Positions 8,472 through 16,616 of a stretch of DNA of 64,000 nucleotides are shown one piece after another; position 1 is the first letter of the stretch, and each line of letters begins with the position of its first letter. The notes under the pieces were generated by a model. That model was not told where the DNA came from. It was given only the letters and a program-made list of their open reading frames with translations, and did no database searches. The position numbers and the translations under genes were made by a program. Location: the NCBI GenBank assembly GCA_964390465.1, contig CAYMIJ010000007.1, forward strand, positions 1 through 64,000, given 5' to 3'. This DNA is from JADZAI01 sp964390465 (GTDB lineage Bacteria; Pseudomonadota; Alphaproteobacteria; Micropepsales; Micropepsaceae).

Positions 8472-9608
8472 ATGGCCGTTCTGACCGAAGAACAAACCAT
8501 GCTGCGCGATGCCGCGCGTGGATGGACATCTGACAAGTCACCCGTTTCAGCGATGCGCAGACTGCGCGACGGCGATGCAGCACTGGGCCACGACACCGCC
8601 ACATGGGCAGATATGGCGGCGATGGGCTGGGCCGGGATCATCGTGCCAGAAGATCATGGTGGATCGGGCTTTGGCTATCTCAGCCTTGGTCTGGTGCTTG
8701 AGGAACTGGGCCGCACGCTGACGCAGTCGCCGCTTGTCTCATCTGCATTGGGCGCAGCAAGCGCGCTGATGCTGGGCGGCTCGGCGGCACAGAAAGATGC
8801 GTGGCTGGAAAAGCTCGCATTGGGCACGGCTATCGGCGCGCTGGCGATTGATGAAAAGCCGCGTCACGACCCGTTGCAGACCGCACTCGGCGCCGCGAAA
8901 TCCAATGACGGCTACACGCTGAACGGCGCGAAGTGCTTTGTGCTGGATGGCATGGCGGCGGATGTCTTCATCGTCGCGGCGCGCAGTTCAGGCAAAGCGG
9001 GCGAGGCCGATGGCCTCTCGCTGTTCCTTGTGCCTGCGGACGCTCCGGGCCTGACGCGCGAGCGGCTGAAGCTGATGGATGCGCGCGGTGCCGCCAATCT
9101 CACCTTCAAGGATGTGAAGCTGCCGCTTGGCGCCCTGCTGGGCGCGGAAGGCAAAGGCAATGACATTCTTGAACCGCTGCTCGACCGTGTGCGGGCGGGG
9201 CTGGCCGCTGAAATGCTCGGCATGGCAACACAGGCTTTTGAGACAACCGTTGAATATCTGAAAATGCGCGTGCAGTTCGGTCAGGCGCTCGCCTCGTTTC
9301 AGGCGCTCCAGCATCGCTGCGCCAGGATGTTCACCGAGCTTGAGCTGACCCGTTCGTGCGTTGAAGCGGCGCTCGCTGCCATCGACGCCGGCTCAAACGA
9401 TCTGCGTGAGTTGGCCGCGCTGGCCAAGGCGCGGGCTGGTGACACGCTGCATCTCATCTCCAACGAGATGGTCCAGCTTCACGGCGGTATCGGCATGACC
9501 GACGCGCATGAAGCCGGGCTTTATCTGAAACGCGCAAGGGTGTCGCAGGCCGCTTATGGCAACGCCGCCTGGCACCGCGAACGCTTCGCCCGTCTCCACG
9601 GCTTCTGA
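8472..9608 (+). CDS. acyl-CoA dehydrogenase (PimD-like small subunit)
   Basis: A 378-residue acyl-CoA dehydrogenase family member. It contains the central AEMLGMATQAFETTVEYLKMR helix region (in part: AEMLGMATQAF) and VQLHGGIGMTDAHEAGLYLKR near the C-terminus. Unlike its upstream partner it lacks the GGSTEIQ segment at the end, as is typical of the second chain in heteromeric acyl-CoA dehydrogenases. It sits 12 bases after that gene and 21 before the bifunctional hydratase/dehydrogenase, in one operon. A role in dicarboxylic or branched acyl-CoA oxidation is an inference from the pim-like gene order. Confidence 0.88.
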   Translation: MAVLTEEQTMLRDAARGWTSDKSPVSAMRRLRDGDAALGHDTATWADMAAMGWAGIIVPEDHGGSGFGYLSLGLVLEELGRTLTQSPLVSSALGAASALMLGGSAAQKDAWLEKLALGTAIGALAIDEKPRHDPLQTALGAAKSNDGYTLNGAKCFVLDGMAADVFIVAARSSGKAGEADGLSLFLVPADAPGLTRERLKLMDARGAANLTFKDVKLPLGALLGAEGKGNDILEPLLDRVRAGLAAEMLGMATQAFETTVEYLKMRVQFGQALASFQALQHRCARMFTELELTRSCVEAALAAIDAGSNDLRELAALAKARAGDTLHLISNEMVQLHGGIGMTDAHEAGLYLKRARVSQAAYGNAAWHRERFARLHGF

Positions 9609-9629
9609 TTTCACGAAAAGGAAAACACC

Positions 9630-11711
9630 ATGTCCAAGATCAACGATGTCGCCAGCCTTGAGGTGAAAGACGGCGTTGCCGTGCTCACCATCGACTCGCC
9701 GCCCGTGAATGCGCTTTCAGGCCCGGTGCGCGAAGGGCTTTATCACGGCATCACCGCTGCCGTTGCCGATGACGCGGCCAAGGCCATCGTCATCATCTGC
9801 GGTGGACGCACCTTCATCGCGGGCGCTGACATTTCCGAGTTTGGCAAAGCCGCAACATCGTCCATCGGTCTCAATGAAACCTTCGAGAAGATCGAGAACG
9901 CATCAAAGCCGGTGATCGCCGCGATCCACGGCACCGCGCTGGGCGGCGGGCTGGAGGTGGCACTCGCCTGCCACTATCGCGTGGCTGTGCCATCCGCGAA
10001 GGCCGGTCTGCCGGAAGTGAAGCTTGGTCTTCTGCCAGGCGCGGGCGGCACGCAGCGTCTGCCGCGCCTGATCGGTGCTGAGCGGGCGCTCGCCGTGATG
10101 ACATCGGGCGACCAGATTCCGGCGGTGGAAGCTGCAAGGCTCGGCATTTTCGACCAGGTGGTCGAGGGTGATCTGAAGGCCGGTGCCATCGCCTTCGCAC
10201 AGTCCGTTATTGGCAAACCCAGCCCGCGTGTGCGCGACCGCGACGACAAGGTGGCAAAGGACAAGGGCAACGCCGCACTATTTGATGACTTCCGCAAGAA
10301 GAACGCGCGCGCCTTCCGTGGGCAGCCTGCACCGGAACTCATCATCCAGTGCGTGGAAGCGGCGGTGAACCTGCCCTTCGATGACGGTATCGCCATCGAA
10401 CGCAAAAACTTCGGCAAGTTGGTCGCCAGCCCGGAATCTGCCGCCATGCGCCACATCTTCTTTGCCGAGCGTCAGGCCGCGAAGATTCCCGACGTGCCGG
10501 ATTCAACGCCCGTGCTGCCCGTCAAGAAAGTCGGCGTCATCGGCGCGGGCACGATGGGCGGCGGCATTTCGATGAACTTCCTCAATGCCGGTATTCCTGT
10601 ATCCATCGTTGAGATGAAGCCGGAGGCGCTGGAACGCGGCATTGGCGTGATGCGCCGGAATTACGAGAACACCGCGAAGAAGGGCCGCATCACGCAAGAT
10701 GATGTGGAAAAGCGCATGGGGTTGCTCACCGGCTCGCTGGAGCTGGAAAGCCTGAAGGATTGCGACCTCATCATCGAGGCGGTGTTCGAGAACATGGACA
10801 TCAAGAAGGATGTGTTCGGCAAACTCGACAAGATCGCCAAGCCGGGCGCGATCCTCGCCTCCAACACATCCTATCTGAATGTCGACGAAATCGCCTCGGC
10901 CACCACACGGCCAGAAAGCGTCATTGGCCTGCACTTCTTCTCGCCCGCCAATGTCATGCGCCTGCTGGAAATCGTGCGCGGCGAGAAAACATCGAAGGAA
11001 GTCATCGCCACATCGATGAAGCTGGCCAAGACGATCAGCAAGGTCGGCGTTCTGGTCGGCGTCTGCCCCGGCTTTGTCGGCAACCGCATGCTGGCACAGC
11101 GCCAGCAGCAGGCCAACAAGCTGGTCGATGAAGGCGCGATGCCGTGGGATGTGGACCGGGTGCTCTATGGCTTCGGCTTCCCGATGGGTCCGTTTGCGAT
11201 GGGCGATCTCGCCGGTCTCGACATCGGCTGGTCGAAGGAAAAATCTACCAGCTCGACGATCCGCGAAGTGCTGTGCGAGATGGATCGGCGCGGTCAGAAG
11301 ACCGGCGCGGGTTTTTATGACTATGACGAGAACCGCAACGCCAAGCCTTCGCCGGTAACGGAAAAGATCATCCGCGACTTCGCCGCGAAAACCGGCGTCA
11401 ACCCGCGCGAGATTTCCGATCAGGAGATTCTGGAACGCACCATCTATCCGATGATCAACGAGGGCGCGAAGATTCTGGAAGAAGGCAAGGCCATTCGTGC
11501 CAGCGATGTCGATATGGTGTGGATCACCGGCTATGGCTGGCCGATCTATCGCGGCGGCCCGATGCTGTATGGCGATCAGGTCGGCCTCGCCCATGTGGTG
11601 GAACGTCTGAAGCATTATCAGGCGCAGATGGGTGACTTCTTCAAACCCTCGCCACTGCTTGAAAAGCTGGCGGCAGAAGGTGGCAGACTTTCAGCGGTGT
11701 CAAACGGATGA
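9630..11711 (+). CDS. bifunctional enoyl-CoA hydratase / 3-hydroxyacyl-CoA dehydrogenase (FadB/FadJ/PimF type)
   Basis: Two-domain beta-oxidation enzyme of 693 residues. The N-terminal crotonase domain (about 1-190) has the oxyanion-hole segments FIAGADISEFG and GTALGGGLEVALACHYR, and PEVKLGLLPGAGGTQRLPR. The NAD-binding domain begins near residue 292 with VGVIGAGTMGGGI, and the 3-hydroxyacyl-CoA dehydrogenase C-terminal domain follows, with GLHFFSPANVMRLLEIV and GFVGNRM. Length fits FadJ and PimF. AAAAGGAAAACACC provides the ribosome-binding site. It overlaps the next gene by four bases (ATGA). It catalyses hydration and NAD-dependent oxidation, feeding the thiolase at 15279. Confidence 0.94.
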   Translation: MSKINDVASLEVKDGVAVLTIDSPPVNALSGPVREGLYHGITAAVADDAAKAIVIICGGRTFIAGADISEFGKAATSSIGLNETFEKIENASKPVIAAIHGTALGGGLEVALACHYRVAVPSAKAGLPEVKLGLLPGAGGTQRLPRLIGAERALAVMTSGDQIPAVEAARLGIFDQVVEGDLKAGAIAFAQSVIGKPSPRVRDRDDKVAKDKGNAALFDDFRKKNARAFRGQPAPELIIQCVEAAVNLPFDDGIAIERKNFGKLVASPESAAMRHIFFAERQAAKIPDVPDSTPVLPVKKVGVIGAGTMGGGISMNFLNAGIPVSIVEMKPEALERGIGVMRRNYENTAKKGRITQDDVEKRMGLLTGSLELESLKDCDLIIEAVFENMDIKKDVFGKLDKIAKPGAILASNTSYLNVDEIASATTRPESVIGLHFFSPANVMRLLEIVRGEKTSKEVIATSMKLAKTISKVGVLVGVCPGFVGNRMLAQRQQQANKLVDEGAMPWDVDRVLYGFGFPMGPFAMGDLAGLDIGWSKEKSTSSTIREVLCEMDRRGQKTGAGFYDYDENRNAKPSPVTEKIIRDFAAKTGVNPREISDQEILERTIYPMINEGAKILEEGKAIRASDVDMVWITGYGWPIYRGGPMLYGDQVGLAHVVERLKHYQAQMGDFFKPSPLLEKLAAEGGRLSAVSNG

Positions 11712-12787
11712 GCGATCTTTTCTCACCGCTGCCATTTCTGCGTGGGCCGGGCATGAAAAACCGCTTCATGCTCGCGCCGCTCACCAATCTGCAAAGCCAT
11801 GCCGACGGCACGCTTTCAGACGACGAGTTTCACTGGCTCACCAAACGCGCCGAAGGCGATTTCGGCCTGACCATGACCTGCGCCTCGCATGTGCAGGAAG
11901 TGGGCCTTGGCTTTCCCGGTCAGCTTGGCTGTTTTGACGACAAACATCTGCCGGGGCTGACGCGGCTGGCGGCAGGCATCCGCGAACGCGGCAGTGTCTC
12001 GTCCATCCAGCTGCATCACGCAGGCATCCGCTCGCCACGCCAGTTTATCGGCACCGATCCGGTCGGTCCTTCAGCGGAAGCGGAAACCGGCGCGCGGGCG
12101 CTGAGCACGGGCGAGGTGGAACAGCTGGCGGAAGACTTCATCCGTGCCGCCAAACGCGCCGAGCAGGCGGGCTTTGATGGTGTCGAGCTGCATGGCGCGC
12201 ATGGATATATCCTGTCAGCCTTTCTCAGCCCGGAACTCAATCAGCGCGAGGATAAGTATGGTGGCTCGCCGGAAAACCGCTCGCGGTTGATCTTCGAGAT
12301 CATCGACGGCATCCGCTCTCAGTGCCGACGCGATTTCACCCTGGGCATCCGTCTGTCGCCCGAACGCTTCGGCCTTCGTCTTGGCGAAGTGGTCGCGGTG
12401 GCGCGGCGCCTTCTGAACGATGCGAAAATCGACTTTCTGGATCTTTCTTTGTGGGACTTTGCCAAAGAGCCCGAAGAAGATGAATTCAAGGGCCGCACGC
12501 TGATGTCGTATTTCGCTGAGCTGCCACGCGGCGACGTGCGGGTGGGCGCAGCGGGCAAGATCACCAGCGCCGCCTCGGTCAACGCCGCGATGGCAGGCGG
12601 CATGGATTTCGTGCTGATCGGGCGTGGGGCCATCATCCATCACGACTTCCCGAGAAAGATGAAGGCCGATCCGCAGAACTTCACGGCGGCGGAGCTGCCA
12701 GTGACAGAGGCGCATCTGCGGGCCGAAGGACTGGGCGATAAGTTCATCGCTTACATGAAATCGTGGAAGGGCTTTGTCGCTGACTGA
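11708..12787 (+). CDS. NADH:flavin oxidoreductase, Old Yellow Enzyme family
   Basis: A 359-residue TIM-barrel FMN protein. Typical signatures are the N-terminal RFMLAPLTNLQS, the active-site segment GFDGVELHGAHGYILSAFLSP (in part: VELHGAHGYILSAFLSP) and the C-terminal FMN-phosphate region GGMDFVLIGRGAI. The family reduces activated C=C bonds of enones, enoates or 2,4-dienoyl-CoA. It is translationally coupled to the hydratase/dehydrogenase (ATGA overlap), so reduction of an unsaturated acyl intermediate is plausible. It lacks the extra FeS and FAD domains of FadH, which points to the single-domain YqjM/OYE class. Confidence 0.9.
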   Translation: MSDLFSPLPFLRGPGMKNRFMLAPLTNLQSHADGTLSDDEFHWLTKRAEGDFGLTMTCASHVQEVGLGFPGQLGCFDDKHLPGLTRLAAGIRERGSVSSIQLHHAGIRSPRQFIGTDPVGPSAEAETGARALSTGEVEQLAEDFIRAAKRAEQAGFDGVELHGAHGYILSAFLSPELNQREDKYGGSPENRSRLIFEIIDGIRSQCRRDFTLGIRLSPERFGLRLGEVVAVARRLLNDAKIDFLDLSLWDFAKEPEEDEFKGRTLMSYFAELPRGDVRVGAAGKITSAASVNAAMAGGMDFVLIGRGAIIHHDFPRKMKADPQNFTAAELPVTEAHLRAEGLGDKFIAYMKSWKGFVAD

Positions 12788-13754
12788 CGCGCCTGTCTTT
12801 CGTCTGATCCAAAATGGCGGCGTGACCCTTCGCGCCGCCATGGCGGGGCATGGGCCGCTGGTCATCATGGTCCACGGCTTCCCGGAAAGCTGGTATTCCT
12901 GGCGGCATCAGATCGGCCCCATCGCTGATGCGGGCTTCAGCGTGGCAGCGATGGACGTGCGCGGCTATGGCGGCTCATCAAGGCCGCCACAGGTGGAAGA
13001 CTACGACCTGCAAAGCCTGATCGGTGATGTCATCGCGGTGGCCGACGCGCTTCAACCTGATGCGCCAGTCACCCTCATCGGCCACGATTGGGGCGCGCCC
13101 ATCGTGTGGAACACCGCGCTGACAAGGCCTGAGCGTATCTGCGCCGTGGCCGGGCTTTCGGTGCCCTATACAGGCGTGCCGGAACGCCCGTTCAGCGAAG
13201 TGTTCACCGAACGCTTCACGAAGAAGAACCGCTTTTTCTATCAGGCATGGTTCCAGCAGGTCGGCCCGCCCGAAGCCGAAGCCGAGGCTGACCCACGCGG
13301 ATTTCTGCGCCGCTTTCTCTATGCGATTTCCGGCGATGCGCCGGATGGAAGCTGGCCACGTGACAAGACAGCCAGCGATCCGCTGTTGAAAGGCCTTATA
13401 GATCCGGACCCGTTCCCGGCATGGCTGACGCAGGCTGATCTCGATTTCTATACAGGTGAATTCAAACGCTCAGGATTCTTCGGGCCGATCAGCCGCTATC
13501 GCAATCACGAACGTGACTGGCGTTTCCTTCAGGCCTTCAAGGATCGGCGCATTGAACAGCCGACGCTGTTCATCGCAGGCGACCGTGACCCGGCCTTCAC
13601 CGCGTTTGGCAGTATCGACCCTGTGCCAATCCTCAAGGCCAATCTGCCCCAGCTACAGGGCATCCATATTCTGCCCGGATGCGGCCACTGGACCCAGCAG
13701 GAACGCCCCGCTGAAGTGACGGCGCATTTGCTGGACTGGTTGAAAGGGCTTTAG
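12774..13754 (+). CDS. alpha/beta hydrolase, epoxide hydrolase type
   Basis: A 326-residue alpha/beta hydrolase, counted from a TTG start overlapping the previous gene by 14 bases; the next in-frame ATG would cut into the first strand. It has HGFPESWYSW (oxyanion hole), the nucleophile elbow GHDWGAP with Asp105, and GCGHW with the catalytic His near residue 305. GDRDPAF holds the likely acidic residue. Asp in place of Ser as nucleophile places it with epoxide hydrolases or haloalkane dehalogenases; HGFPE favours epoxide hydrolase. It sits in the beta-oxidation operon, possibly acting on an epoxy or fatty intermediate. Confidence 0.85.
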   Translation: MSLTDAPVFRLIQNGGVTLRAAMAGHGPLVIMVHGFPESWYSWRHQIGPIADAGFSVAAMDVRGYGGSSRPPQVEDYDLQSLIGDVIAVADALQPDAPVTLIGHDWGAPIVWNTALTRPERICAVAGLSVPYTGVPERPFSEVFTERFTKKNRFFYQAWFQQVGPPEAEAEADPRGFLRRFLYAISGDAPDGSWPRDKTASDPLLKGLIDPDPFPAWLTQADLDFYTGEFKRSGFFGPISRYRNHERDWRFLQAFKDRRIEQPTLFIAGDRDPAFTAFGSIDPVPILKANLPQLQGIHILPGCGHWTQQERPAEVTAHLLDWLKGL

Positions 13755-13806
13755 GCATTGCCCCTATGATGGCGACATCGAGGCAAGCTTGAAGTAAAAG
13801 GCTCGC

Positions 13807-14805
13807 ATGTCTCTCACGCCCGGCCCACGCAATCTTATCACCGATGTCGCTGGCATCACGGTCGGACACGCGACCGACGAGCGCGTCGTCACTGGTGCGA
13901 CGGTCGTGCTTTGCGACGGCTTCTACAGCGCGGGCGTAGATGCGCGTGGCGGCGGCCCTGGTTCGCGCGAGACCGACACGCTGGCGCCGGAAAATCTCAA
14001 CGCCAAACTCCATGCCGTCGCGCTGTCGGGCGGATCGGTGTTCGGCCTGGCAGCAGCCGATGGCGCGGTGGACGCGCTCGCCGCAAAGGGTATCGGGTTC
14101 CGGCTGAACGCACTTGTGCCGCCTGTACCGCTGGTGGCTGGAGCGATCCTGTTCGATCTCGGCAATGAGGGCGACAAGAACTGGGGCAGCCAGTCACCCT
14201 ATCGCAGCCTTGGCGCTGAGGCCGCAGCAAATGCCGCATCCGATTTTCGGCTTGGCGCGGTTGGCGCAGGACGCGGCGCGCGCGCCGGGCTGGTGCAGGG
14301 TGGCATCGGCTCTGCCTCGCTCGATCTCGGCGATGGCTTCATGGTCGGCGCGCTGGTCGCGGCCAATCCGGCCGGGTCTGTTTACATGCCGGACGGAAAA
14401 ACATTCTGGGCATGGCCCTTTGAGATTGATGGCGAGTTTGGTGGTCAACGCCCTGCCGCAGACATGCCTGCAGCAATTGATCCGGTGCCGGACGAATCCA
14501 AACTCGGCGCACGCCTGAAGGCTGGTGCCAACACGACGCTGGGTGTCGTTGCCGTCAATGGCGATCTGACAGCGGCTGAGTGCAAGCGACTTGCCATCAT
14601 GGCGCAGGATGGTTTTGCGCGGGCCATCCGCCCCATCCACACGCCCTTTGACGGCGACATCGTCTTTGCACTGGCGAGCGGCGCGAAAAGTCTGGGCGAG
14701 GGCCCGGTGCGGCAATTGCATCTGACACGGCTTGGCGCCGCAGCAGCCGATTGCATGGCGCGGGCCATTGCGCGCGCGGTTTACGAAGCCTCACGCACCA
14801 GCTAG
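13807..14805 (+). CDS. P1/S58 family peptidase (DmpA-like)
   Basis: Member of the self-processing N-terminal-nucleophile aminopeptidase family S58 (DmpA, BapA), 332 residues. Recognised from ITDVAGITVGHATD near the start, VDARGGGPGSRETDTL, LSGGSVFGLAAADG and VAANPAGSVY. The expected cleavage and nucleophile site is in AGANTTLGVVAVN (T243 or T244), a Thr-type variant of the DmpA Gly-Ser site. Family members hydrolyse N-terminal residues of small peptides or beta-peptides. No signal peptide is apparent. It starts 52 bases after the hydrolase and may share its transcript. Confidence 0.88.
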   Translation: MSLTPGPRNLITDVAGITVGHATDERVVTGATVVLCDGFYSAGVDARGGGPGSRETDTLAPENLNAKLHAVALSGGSVFGLAAADGAVDALAAKGIGFRLNALVPPVPLVAGAILFDLGNEGDKNWGSQSPYRSLGAEAAANAASDFRLGAVGAGRGARAGLVQGGIGSASLDLGDGFMVGALVAANPAGSVYMPDGKTFWAWPFEIDGEFGGQRPAADMPAAIDPVPDESKLGARLKAGANTTLGVVAVNGDLTAAECKRLAIMAQDGFARAIRPIHTPFDGDIVFALASGAKSLGEGPVRQLHLTRLGAAAADCMARAIARAVYEASRTS

Positions 14806-14814
14806 ACCCATCCC

Positions 14815-15201
14815 ATGCCCCATGATCTTTCAACGCCACGTGAGCCGATGTCTGTTTGCGCCGGGCGTGGTGCGATGCTGAAATGCCCCAATTGCGGCAA
14901 GGGCAAACTGTTCCGCGCCTATCTGAAACAGGTCGATGCCTGTTCGGAATGTGGCGAGGAATACGGCCATATCCGCGCCGATGACGGCCCCGCCTGGCTG
15001 ACGATTCTCATCGTCGGGCATATTGTCGGCACGCTGCTTTACACGTTCTGGCAATCGATCAACTGGCCGGACTGGGCACAGATCATGCTGTGGTGCGGAC
15101 TTGGCCTCGCGATGACTCTGGCGCTGCTGCCATCATGCAAGGGCGTCTTTATCGCCCTTTTATGGCGGTCAGGCGCACCCGGTTCTGAGCGCGATTCTTG
15201 A
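14815..15201 (+). CDS. DUF983 family membrane protein
   Basis: A 128-residue protein with an N-terminal zinc-ribbon-like pattern (CPNCGKGKLF and CSECGEEYGH) and two transmembrane helices (about residues 60-82 and 88-106). This layout is that of DUF983 proteins, common in alphaproteobacteria and of unknown function, sometimes near oxidase genes. It begins 9 bases after the S58 peptidase stop. Internal ATGs at codons 10 and 19 are possible alternative starts. Confidence 0.82.
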   Translation: MPHDLSTPREPMSVCAGRGAMLKCPNCGKGKLFRAYLKQVDACSECGEEYGHIRADDGPAWLTILIVGHIVGTLLYTFWQSINWPDWAQIMLWCGLGLAMTLALLPSCKGVFIALLWRSGAPGSERDS

Positions 15202-15278
15202 CCTAATGACAGGCTTTACCGCGCCTGCCAGACAGGACTAGCCTTCGCCAGATACTCATCTGACGAAGGACGACTTTT

Positions 15279-16520
15279 ATGGCTGAAGCATGGATCATTG
15301 ATGCGGTGCGCACCCCGCGCGGCATAGGCAAGGTTGGCAAGGGCGCGCTGGCCGATATTCACCCGCAGCAGCTTGGCGCGACGGTGCTGAAGGCGTTGGC
15401 CCAGCGCAACAACATCAAAACCAATGAAGTCGACGACATCATCTGGGGCACCAGTTCGCAGCGCGGCAAGCAGGGTGGCGATCTGGGCCGCATGTCGGCG
15501 CTTGATGCCGGTTATGACATCCGCTCCAGCGGTGTAACGCTCGACCGCTTCTGTGGGTCAGGCATCACCTCGGTGAACTTCGCCACCGGCATGATCATGT
15601 CGGGCCTTGAGGATTGCATCATCGCGGGCGGCACCGAGATGATGTCCTACACCGCCTCCTCGGCCAATCCCAATGCCGGGCCGATGCTGATGGATGGCGG
15701 CAATATGCGCCTGCGCGCCAGCCACCCGCAATCGCATCAGGGCATCTGCGGCGATGCCATTGCGACGCTTGAGAACATTCCGCGCGAGGCGCTGGACGAG
15801 CTGGCTTATGTCAGCCAGCAGCGCGCCGATGCCGCCATCAAGGGCGATCACTTCAAGAAAAGCCTCGTGCCGGTCTACAAGGAAGATGGCACGCTGGCGC
15901 TCGACCGCGAGGAGTTCCCGCGTCCGCAGACCACACGCGAAGGCCTCGCCGCGCTGAAGCCCTCGTTCGAGGCGATTGCCGAGGTGCCGCTGGACGACAA
16001 GGGTACGACGCTGGGCGGGCTGATCCGCAAGGTCTATCCCGACCTCAAGATCAAGCATGTCCACCACGCCGGCAATTCATCGGGTGTGGTCGATGGTTCG
16101 GCAGCGATCCTGCTTGCCTCGCCCGACTATGCGAAAAAGCAGGGCTGGAAGCCGCGCGCCAAGGTGGTTGCCGTCGCCAATATGGGTGACAGCCCGACAC
16201 TGATGCTGAACGCGCCGGTGCCTGCGGCGCGCAAAGTGCTGGCCAATGCCGGCCTGACGCTTGACGACATCGACCTGTTCGAGATCAACGAAGCCTTTGC
16301 CGTGGTGGCAGAAAAGTTCATTCGCGACCTGAAGCTCGACCGCGACAAGGTGAACGTGAATGGCGGCGCGATGGCGCTCGGCCACCCGATCGGCGCGACC
16401 GGCTCGATCCTCATCGGCACGATGCTGGACGAACTGGAACGCCGCGATCTGAAGCGCGGCCTGATCACCATGTGCGCCGCGGGCGGCATGGCCCCGGCGA
16501 TCATCATCGAGCGGATCTGA
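15279..16520 (+). CDS. acetyl-CoA acetyltransferase (thiolase)
   Basis: Thiolase of 413 residues that cleaves 3-ketoacyl-CoA with CoA, the last step of beta-oxidation. The acylated cysteine lies in DRFCGSGITS (about residue 91), the active His in GHPIGATGS, and the second cysteine in MCAAGGMAPAI near the C-terminus, so the catalytic set is complete. It lies close to the pim-like acyl-CoA dehydrogenase and hydratase genes and would complete the cycle. Its own promoter is possible in the 77-base gap. The rightward transcript ends at the hairpin at 16561. Confidence 0.94.
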   Translation: MAEAWIIDAVRTPRGIGKVGKGALADIHPQQLGATVLKALAQRNNIKTNEVDDIIWGTSSQRGKQGGDLGRMSALDAGYDIRSSGVTLDRFCGSGITSVNFATGMIMSGLEDCIIAGGTEMMSYTASSANPNAGPMLMDGGNMRLRASHPQSHQGICGDAIATLENIPREALDELAYVSQQRADAAIKGDHFKKSLVPVYKEDGTLALDREEFPRPQTTREGLAALKPSFEAIAEVPLDDKGTTLGGLIRKVYPDLKIKHVHHAGNSSGVVDGSAAILLASPDYAKKQGWKPRAKVVAVANMGDSPTLMLNAPVPAARKVLANAGLTLDDIDLFEINEAFAVVAEKFIRDLKLDRDKVNVNGGAMALGHPIGATGSILIGTMLDELERRDLKRGLITMCAAGGMAPAIIIERI

Positions 16521-16560
16521 AGGCACCGATCTCGCTTTTTGACAGTTCAGATCTTCTCCA

Positions 16561-16591
16561 ATGGCCGCCCTTGAGGCGGCCATTTTCTTTT
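16561..16591 (+). terminator. rho-independent terminator after the thiolase gene
   Basis: A perfect 9-bp stem ATGGCCGCC/GGCGGCCAT with loop CTTGA is followed directly by TTTCTTTT on the plus strand. It lies 40 bases after the thiolase stop, before the convergent fhs gene. Confidence 0.85.
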
Positions 16592-16616
16592 GTGGTGCAT
16601 GCGCTGGAAGCTGATC

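Noticed and set aside
10503..11615. 370-codon minus-strand open frame
   Set aside because: It lies entirely inside the hydratase/dehydrogenase gene, is His/Asp/Arg-rich like an antisense shadow, and has no recognisable motif.
12215..12868. 217-codon minus-strand open frame
   Set aside because: Antisense to the flavin oxidoreductase and hydrolase genes, both of which have clear motifs.
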